A stretch of 64,000 nt of DNA from assembly GCA_002319795.1 (NCBI GenBank), contig DCFU01000016.1, positions 1 to 64,000 of the forward strand. The letters run 5' to 3'. The notes under the pieces were generated by a model. It did no database searches. It worked only from the letters and a program-made list of their open reading frames with translations, and was not told where the DNA came from. The DNA is from Megamonas sp. UBA1796 (lineage in GTDB: Bacteria > Bacillota > Negativicutes > Selenomonadales > Selenomonadaceae). This document shows, piece after piece, positions 58,837-64,000 of the stretch; position 1 is the stretch's first letter, and each line of letters opens with the position of its first letter. The position numbers and the translations under genes are program-made.

Positions 58837-58863
58837 AAAAGGCGACCACAAAGGCCGCCTTTT
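58837..58863 (-). terminator. Hairpin between yebC and ruvC
   Basis: AAAAGGCG/CGCCTTTT with an 11-base loop; on the minus strand it is followed by TTTTGTTTGG. Terminates yebC, possibly with readthrough into ruvC. Confidence 0.6.
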
Positions 58864-58883
58864 AAATTTTACTTCATCTTTTA

Positions 58884-59621
58884 TTATTCTGCGTCATCAA
58901 TCTCGTAATTCGCGTACACATTCTGCACATCATCATGCTCTTCAAGTGCATCGATGAGGTTCATCATCTTATTCGCGTCTTTGCCTTCAAGCTGCACCGT
59001 AGTATCCGGTACCATCGTAACTTCAGCAGAAACAGCCTCTATACCCTTTTCCTCTAACGCCGCAACAATATCATCGTACGCTGACGGCTCTGCCGTAATT
59101 TCAAAGGAATCATCCGCTGCCTGAAAATCATCCGCACCGGCATTGAGCGCAATTTCCATAAGGCCATCTTCATCATCATAAGCCTCTTTATCTACAATGA
59201 ATACTGCCTTCTGCTTGAACATCCAGCCTACACAGCCTGTCTCACCCAAATTGCCGCCATGTTTTGCAAAAAGGTGACGTACATCCGCAGCCGTACGGTT
59301 ACGATTGTCCGTCAAAATATCAAGCATAACAGCCGAACCGCCAGGTCCGTAACCTTCATAAACAAGTTCCTCATAACTGCTGCCATCGGCAGCTCCCAAG
59401 CCCTTTTGAATTGCACGCTGGATATTATCCTTTGGTATATTGTTGGCCTTAGCCTTGGATAGTGCGAGCTTTAAGCGCATATTCCCCGTAGGGTCACCGC
59501 CGCCCATACGCACTGCTATGGTAATCTCACGACCAATTTTTGTCGTGACTTTGCCGCGAATCGCATCATTCGCGCCTTTTTTCCTCTTGATATTTGCCCA
59601 TTTAGAATGTCCTGACATGAA
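58884..59621 (-). CDS. YebC/PmpR family DNA-binding/translation regulator
   Basis: Start at ATG 59621 (MSGHSKWANIKRKKG), AAGGGCGG upstream. 245 residues. The family core MSGHSKWANIKRKKGANDAIRG, MRLKLALSKAKANNIPKDNI, GPGGSAVMLDILTDNRNRTAADVRHLFAKHGG, and the acidic C-terminal domain (LEEHDDVQNVYANYEI) are present. Annotated as transcriptional regulators; recent work on family members points to relief of ribosome stalling at prolines, so the exact role here is open. Often next to ruvC, as here. Confidence 0.93.
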   Translation of the reverse strand, partial: FMSGHSKWANIKRKKGANDAIRGKVTTKIGREITIAVRMGGGDPTGNMRLKLALSKAKANNIPKDNIQRAIQKGLGAADGSSYEELVYEGYGPGGSAVMLDILTDNRNRTAADVRHLFAKHGGNLGETGCVGWMFKQKAVFIVDKEAYDDEDGLMEIALNAGADDFQAADDSFEITAEPSAYDDIVAALEEKGIEAVSAEVTMVPDTTVQLEGKDANKMMNLIDALEEHDDVQNVYANYEIDDAE

Positions 59622-59684
59622 TGAACCGCCCTTCATTAAAAACTAACTTAGAAAGTATATCATATTTCTCACAGTTTAGCAAAA

Positions 59685-60905
59685 TTAAACCAGCAGGATC
59701 CGATAGTATTTTTTCTTGCCTTTCTTTACCAAAGCAGCCCCATCCTTGAAATCCATCGCTTGCAGGACACGCTCCGCATCGACAACACGCGCATCGTTTA
59801 CACTCACGCCATTCTGCTGAACAAGCCGTCTTCCCTCACTCTTCGATGCAAACACACCCTCACGTGCAAGCAAATCAATAAGCTTCATTCCAATATCCGA
59901 CTGCGCAGCATGTATGGTAGGCACATGTTCGGAATCAGCTCCGCCGCCAAAAAGTGCCTCTGCAGCAGACTTCGCCTCCTGCGCCTCTGCCTCACCATGA
60001 ACAAGCTTTGTCACCTCATAAGCCAGCACGGTTTTAGCCTCATTGATTTTTGCATCCTTATAGGCAGACAGCCTCCTGACTTCATCCATCGGCAGGAATG
60101 TCAGAAGCGCGAGACATTTCCCGACATCGGCATCATCAACATTCCTCCAATATTGGTAGAAATCATATACGGATGTTTTGTCCGGGTCCAGCCAAAGTGC
60201 GCCGCTTTCCGTCTTGCCCATTTTCTTGCCATCGCTCTTCGTAAGCAGCGTAAATGTAAGCCCATAGGCCGGCTTGCTTTCCTTCCGGCGGATAAGCTCC
60301 ACACCTGCAATGATATTGGACCATTGATCATCTCCACCCATTTGCAGCTTACAGTCATACCGATGATTAAGCTCCATAAAATCATAGGCCTGCATAACCA
60401 TATAATTGAACTCAAGGAATGTCAGACCGTGTTCCATGCGCTGCTTATAACACTCAGCTGCCAACATGCGGTTTACCGAAAAATGAGAGCCTACTTCACG
60501 AAGCAAATTCACATAGTTCAGTGCCCGGAGCCAATCGCCATTATTTAGCATGAGTGCCCTGCCCTCACGAAAATCAATGAAGCGTTCCATCTGCTTTTTA
60601 AAACAATTGCAATTATGCTCAATAAGCTCATCCGTCAACATTTTCCGCATGTCCGTCTTGCCGGAGGGATCCCCCACAGTTCCCGTACCACCGCCAACAA
60701 GACAAATTGGACGGTGTCCGGCACGCTGCAAATGCGCCATAGCCATAAGTCCAAGGAAATGACCTACATGGAGACTGTCCGCTGTCGGATCAAATCCGAT
60801 ATAAAAAGTTACCTTTTCCTTATCAAACATTTCACGAACTTCATCTTCATTCGTACATTGTGCTATAAAGCCGCGCTCCTTCAGAACATCAAATACGTTT
60901 GCCAA
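59685..60905 (-). CDS. tyrS: Tyrosyl-tRNA synthetase
   Basis: Start taken as TTG 60905 ([14 protein letters not shown]), 8 bases after AGAGGAG; the in-frame GTG at 60914 abuts that site. About 406 residues. Class I motifs: [15 protein letters not shown] (HIGH variant HVGH) and [16 protein letters not shown] (KMSKS variant KMGKT, as in the TyrS2/TyrZ type). The tyrosine site is in [32 protein letters not shown]-terminal S4 domain ([19 protein letters not shown]). It starts 17 bases after pbp1A on the same strand, so no T-box leader is expected and none was seen. Confidence 0.95.
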   Translation of the reverse strand: MANVFDVLKERGFIAQCTNEDEVREMFDKEKVTFYIGFDPTADSLHVGHFLGLMAMAHLQRAGHRPICLVGGGTGTVGDPSGKTDMRKMLTDELIEHNCNCFKKQMERFIDFREGRALMLNNGDWLRALNYVNLLREVGSHFSVNRMLAAECYKQRMEHGLTFLEFNYMVMQAYDFMELNHRYDCKLQMGGDDQWSNIIAGVELIRRKESKPAYGLTFTLLTKSDGKKMGKTESGALWLDPDKTSVYDFYQYWRNVDDADVGKCLALLTFLPMDEVRRLSAYKDAKINEAKTVLAYEVTKLVHGEAEAQEAKSAAEALFGGGADSEHVPTIHAAQSDIGMKLIDLLAREGVFASKSEGRRLVQQNGVSVNDARVVDAERVLQAMDFKDGAALVKKGKKKYYRILLV

Positions 60906-60922
60906 AAAATTCACTCCTCTAA

Positions 60923-63022
60923 TCAGTTCTTGCCCTTAGCAGCACCCGCACCTGGTTCTGGTGCAGATTGTGCCGGTGCCGGGACTGCCGGCTGCTGAAC
61001 AGGCTGTTTCGTGTCCGATTTTTTATTGTCTTTCTTAGCTGCATCCTGTTCAGCCTTTTTCTTATCCTCTTCAGTTTTTTTACCCTTAGCATCGTCTTTT
61101 TTCTTATTTTCATCAACGATTTCATCAACCGTATCACCTTTAATGCCAATAGAACCATCAAAATTCTTTGGTGGTGTTCCCGCCAGCGCCTTGCTCATGA
61201 AATCACGCCATACGGTTGCCGGCAGATTACCGCCGGTCATCCCCCGCAGCGCTTCATTATCGTCACAGCCGATCCATACACCTGCGACAAGGTTCGGTGT
61301 ATAACCTACAAACCATGCATCCAGATAATCACTCGTCGTACCGGTCTTGCCGGCTGCTGGTCGCCCGATATTTGCTCCGGTGCCTGTTCCACGAGTTATA
61401 ACGCCCTGCAACATACCCGTGAGCTCAGCCGCACTTACCTCACTGATGACACTGCGCTGCTTTGGCGACGCCTGCTCTATGATCTTGCCGTTTCGATCCA
61501 GCACTTTGATAATCGCTACCGGTTCCACATGAATTCCCTTATTCGCAAAGGTTCCGTAAGCACTCGTAAGCTCCAGAGGTGTAACCCCCTTCGTAAGACC
61601 TCCGAGTGCAGTAGCCAGATTGCGATCATTTTGCGGGCCATCAAGTACGAAAGTCGATATCCCCATCTCCTGCGCGTAATAAATAGGTTTGTCAATTCCA
61701 ATTTTCTGCGCTATCTTGACCGTAGGAACATTGATGGACTGCTCTGCGACGGTACGTAAAGTAACCTTGCCGCTAAAGGTGCGCTCATAATTTTGTGGTG
61801 TCCAGTCCCCAATCGTGATGGGGCTGTCATCGACAATTGTAGACGGTGTAAACTTACTTTCAAGCGCTGCGGCAAAAACGAATGGCTTGAAAGCCGAGCC
61901 CGGCTGGCGTTCCGCCATCGTAGCACGGTTGAACTGATCTGTACCACGTCCGCCTACCATAGCCTTGATATAGCCTGTCTGCGGCTCAATAGCAACAAGC
62001 GCGCCCTGCGGTTGTTTAATACCATTGTCATCCGTACGGTAGTTCGGCAGATTCTCCATAGCCTTTTCTGCTGACGCCTGCATATCCATATCAATCGTCG
62101 TGTAAATCTTCAGGCCTTCCTTATAGACAGCGTCTGCTCCATATTTATCAATCATACGCTGTGTTACATAATCAATAAAATAAGCTGCCGGTTCAGTAGT
62201 TTTCGATTTTTTAGGCTTTGCCAGCTCTATTTTTTCATTCTTCGTCTTACGAGCCGTAGATGTATTAATATAATTATACTTTTCCATCTGGTCCAGCACA
62301 GTTGCCTTACGCTCCTGCGCCGCAGCCATATTATTCATCGGTGAATAATAATTTGGACTCTTGGGTATGCCGGCTAGTACCGCACATTCATTCAGGTCAA
62401 GGTTTTCAACATTCTTGCCAAAATAAGTCTGTGCTGCAGCCTGTACGCCATAAGCACCCTGGCCGAAATAAATCTGATTCAGATATAATTCCAAAATTTC
62501 CTGTTTCGTATACTGGCGCTCAAGCTGCAATGCCAAAAACATTTCCTGTATCTTGCGCTTCAATGTGCGCTCCTGCGTAAGATATGCATTCTTGGCAAGC
62601 TGCTGCGTAATTGTAGAACCGCCTTCGGCTACGGTACGATCTGTGAGATTTGCCCAGGCAGCACGCAGGATACCGCGTGGATCAATTCCCATATGGTCAT
62701 AAAACCGAGCATCCTCTACCGCCACAAAAGCGTTCTGCAAATCTTTCGGTATCTTATTGATTTTTACAGGCACGCGATTTTCTGCCGCATGCACATTAGC
62801 AATTTCGTTGCCGTTGATATCATAAATCTGCGATGATGCTGGCGGACGGATATCATCTGCCAAATTCGGCTTTGTATTCATACTTGCTGTAAGGAAACCA
62901 CATCCTATGCCGACAAGCATAACCAAAACGACAATAAAGAAACCCAACACAATCCTCTTGGTTTTACTGCCCTGTTTTCTCCGTGGTCTGGCCGAACGAC
63001 TCGTATTTGTACGTCTTTCCAT
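60923..63022 (-). CDS. Bifunctional penicillin-binding protein 1A (class A PBP)
   Basis: 699 residues. A basic cytoplasmic start ([15 protein letters not shown]) and one membrane helix ([21 protein letters not shown]). Transglycosylase GT51 domain: [36 protein letters not shown], and [22 protein letters not shown]. Transpeptidase domain: QPGSAFKPF (SxxK), EQSINVPT (SxN), and [20 protein letters not shown] (KTG). The last ~60 residues are a Lys/Asp-rich then Pro/Ala/Gln-rich disordered tail. It polymerises and cross-links peptidoglycan. GGAGG 8 bases upstream; followed by tyrS. Confidence 0.95.
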   Translation of the reverse strand: MERRTNTSRSARPRRKQGSKTKRIVLGFFIVVLVMLVGIGCGFLTASMNTKPNLADDIRPPASSQIYDINGNEIANVHAAENRVPVKINKIPKDLQNAFVAVEDARFYDHMGIDPRGILRAAWANLTDRTVAEGGSTITQQLAKNAYLTQERTLKRKIQEMFLALQLERQYTKQEILELYLNQIYFGQGAYGVQAAAQTYFGKNVENLDLNECAVLAGIPKSPNYYSPMNNMAAAQERKATVLDQMEKYNYINTSTARKTKNEKIELAKPKKSKTTEPAAYFIDYVTQRMIDKYGADAVYKEGLKIYTTIDMDMQASAEKAMENLPNYRTDDNGIKQPQGALVAIEPQTGYIKAMVGGRGTDQFNRATMAERQPGSAFKPFVFAAALESKFTPSTIVDDSPITIGDWTPQNYERTFSGKVTLRTVAEQSINVPTVKIAQKIGIDKPIYYAQEMGISTFVLDGPQNDRNLATALGGLTKGVTPLELTSAYGTFANKGIHVEPVAIIKVLDRNGKIIEQASPKQRSVISEVSAAELTGMLQGVITRGTGTGANIGRPAAGKTGTTSDYLDAWFVGYTPNLVAGVWIGCDDNEALRGMTGGNLPATVWRDFMSKALAGTPPKNFDGSIGIKGDTVDEIVDENKKKDDAKGKKTEEDKKKAEQDAAKKDNKKSDTKQPVQQPAVPAPAQSAPEPGAGAAKGKN

Positions 63023-63084
63023 GAGTTCCCTCCTCCAATAATATACGTCTTACATTTTACCATAAATCTATTTTTTTCGCAGTC

Positions 63085-64000
63085 TTATTTTAAATCGACA
63101 ACAGTAGCTCCCGTTCCCCCTTCGCCTGCATCAGCAAAGTTAAAGTTCAGAACACTCCGATGATGTTTAAGATACTCATGCAGGTTCTTTCTGAGCACGC
63201 CGGTTCCCTTGCCATGGATAACAAGCACCTGCGCCATGCCCGCAATAACAGCATCATCCAGAAATTTATCGACAACCTGCTCTGCCTCATCTACCATGAG
63301 TCCTCGTACATCAATCTCCCGACGGATATTTACTGCTTTTTGCAAAAAACTTGCCGCCCGTGTATCCGTTTTCTGTGTCTCTACTTTGCCGCTTTCAACA
63401 AATCTGCAAGAAGACGCCTTTATATTCATTTTCATACTTCCGAGCTGTATGACCAATTCCTGACCCTGTACAGACCGCACGGTGCCCTTCTGTGCGAGTG
63501 AAGTCACATAAACGATATCACCAACTGCAATTGTTTGCAAATCCACTGGTTTACGATAGCTTTTCTCTGGAACGATTCCCGGGCGCGCATGCGCCGAAGC
63601 CTCGTTGAGCCTGTCTCTCGCATCCTGTATAGCCTGCTGTCGTTTCTGTATGCCCTGATCATTAAACTGCGCCTTCAGTTCCTTGATGACTGCTTCTGTC
63701 TCACGACGTGTATGACGTATGAGCGCCGCACTGTCATCTTTAGCCTTGCGCAGCATTTTAGCCTTTTTCTGTGAGAGCTCCGTTTTCATAAGCTCAACCT
63801 TGGCCTCAAGCTGCCTTGCACGCTGCTGGCGTTCCATAATATCTGCATTGCGCTGCTCATACATTATTTTTTCATTCTCCAGCTCGTTGATGACATGCTC
63901 AAACTGTGCATGATCGGCCTTGATAAGCTGTTGCGCACGTAAAATCACCGCATCCGACAATCCCAAGCGTTTGCTTATAGCAAAGGCATTGCTTGCCCCC
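63085..64000 (-). CDS. mutS2: Endonuclease MutS2, C-terminal part (runs off the right edge)
   Basis: The minus frame is open to the right edge (about 305 residues). It begins ASNAFAISKRLGLSDAVILR, the helix after the MutS ATPase domain, then a long charged coiled coil (about 35-130) typical of MutS2. A KOW-like beta segment (VGDIVYVTSLAQKGTVRSVQG) and a C-terminal Smr nuclease domain (REIDVRGLMVDEAEQVVDKFL, VLVIHGKGTGVLRKNLHEYL) complete it. MutS2 suppresses recombination in some species, and its Firmicute form (RqcU) splits collided ribosomes. The ATPase lies outside the window. Confidence 0.93.
   Translation of the reverse strand, partial: GASNAFAISKRLGLSDAVILRAQQLIKADHAQFEHVINELENEKIMYEQRNADIMERQQRARQLEAKVELMKTELSQKKAKMLRKAKDDSAALIRHTRRETEAVIKELKAQFNDQGIQKRQQAIQDARDRLNEASAHARPGIVPEKSYRKPVDLQTIAVGDIVYVTSLAQKGTVRSVQGQELVIQLGSMKMNIKASSCRFVESGKVETQKTDTRAASFLQKAVNIRREIDVRGLMVDEAEQVVDKFLDDAVIAGMAQVLVIHGKGTGVLRKNLHEYLKHHRSVLNFNFADAGEGGTGATVVDLK

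Noticed and set aside
59622..63084. T-box leader for tyrS
   Set aside because: tyrS starts 17 bases after pbp1A; there is no room for a leader, and none was seen before pbp1A.

Overview
The window looks like chromosome of a Gram-negative-type Firmicute (class Negativicutes, probably Selenomonadales). Three points suggest this: conserved Firmicute housekeeping blocks (gatCAB, hisS-aspS, Rsh, MutS2, TmcAL, HemZ, YebC); genes that fit an outer membrane or a non-sporulating relative (a sulfatase-fold lipid/LPS-modifying transferase, a SpoIID/LytB protein outside any sporulation context, WecG/TagA, an adhesin-E-like secreted protein); and moderate GC with strong AGGAGG ribosome sites. The taxon is an inference from gene content, not a database result.

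Layout. 1-373 is the start of a PhzF-like gene that runs off the left edge. 374-4.8 kb is a plasmid- or ICE-like maintenance island, all on the minus strand: an unknown gene, parA, parB with a Cys-rich tail, and a replication initiator. The initiator gene carries five regularly spaced dyad sites, and two related palindromes lie downstream. A candidate small RNA and an inverted repeat sit upstream of parA. The island abuts the 3' end of rlmD. 5-13 kb: rlmD, mnmA, tmcAL, a HAD phosphatase and gatCAB. 13-23 kb: a lone secreted protein, ligA, pcrA, a CBS-domain pyrophosphatase, a TtcA-like protein and a membrane sulfatase-fold transferase. 23-28 kb: queD-queE, a GT2 glycosyltransferase, psd-pssA and WecG/TagA. 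28-36 kb: fur-hemZ-hisS-aspS, and rsh with a metallo-beta-lactamase-fold hydrolase. 36-42.4 kb: tgt-yajC-(5-formyl-THF ligase)-secD-secF, then recJ.

42.4-53.6 kb is accessory DNA: an M48/TPR protease, a CbiMQO cobalt/nickel importer, two MFS transporters and a one-permease OpuC-type osmolyte ABC importer behind a structured leader. It separates queA from tgt, which are commonly adjacent. 53.6-64 kb: yebC, ruvC-ruvA-ruvB-queH-spoIID-queA, pbp1A-tyrS and the C-terminal part of mutS2 (cut by the right edge).

Themes. Queuosine synthesis is represented by queD, queE, tgt, queA and queH in three places; queC is not in this window. Translation (GatCAB, AspS, HisS, TyrS, MnmA, TmcAL, TtcA-like, RlmD) and DNA repair (LigA, PcrA, RecJ, RuvABC, MutS2) dominate the core. 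The most unusual material is the replication/partition island at the left end.
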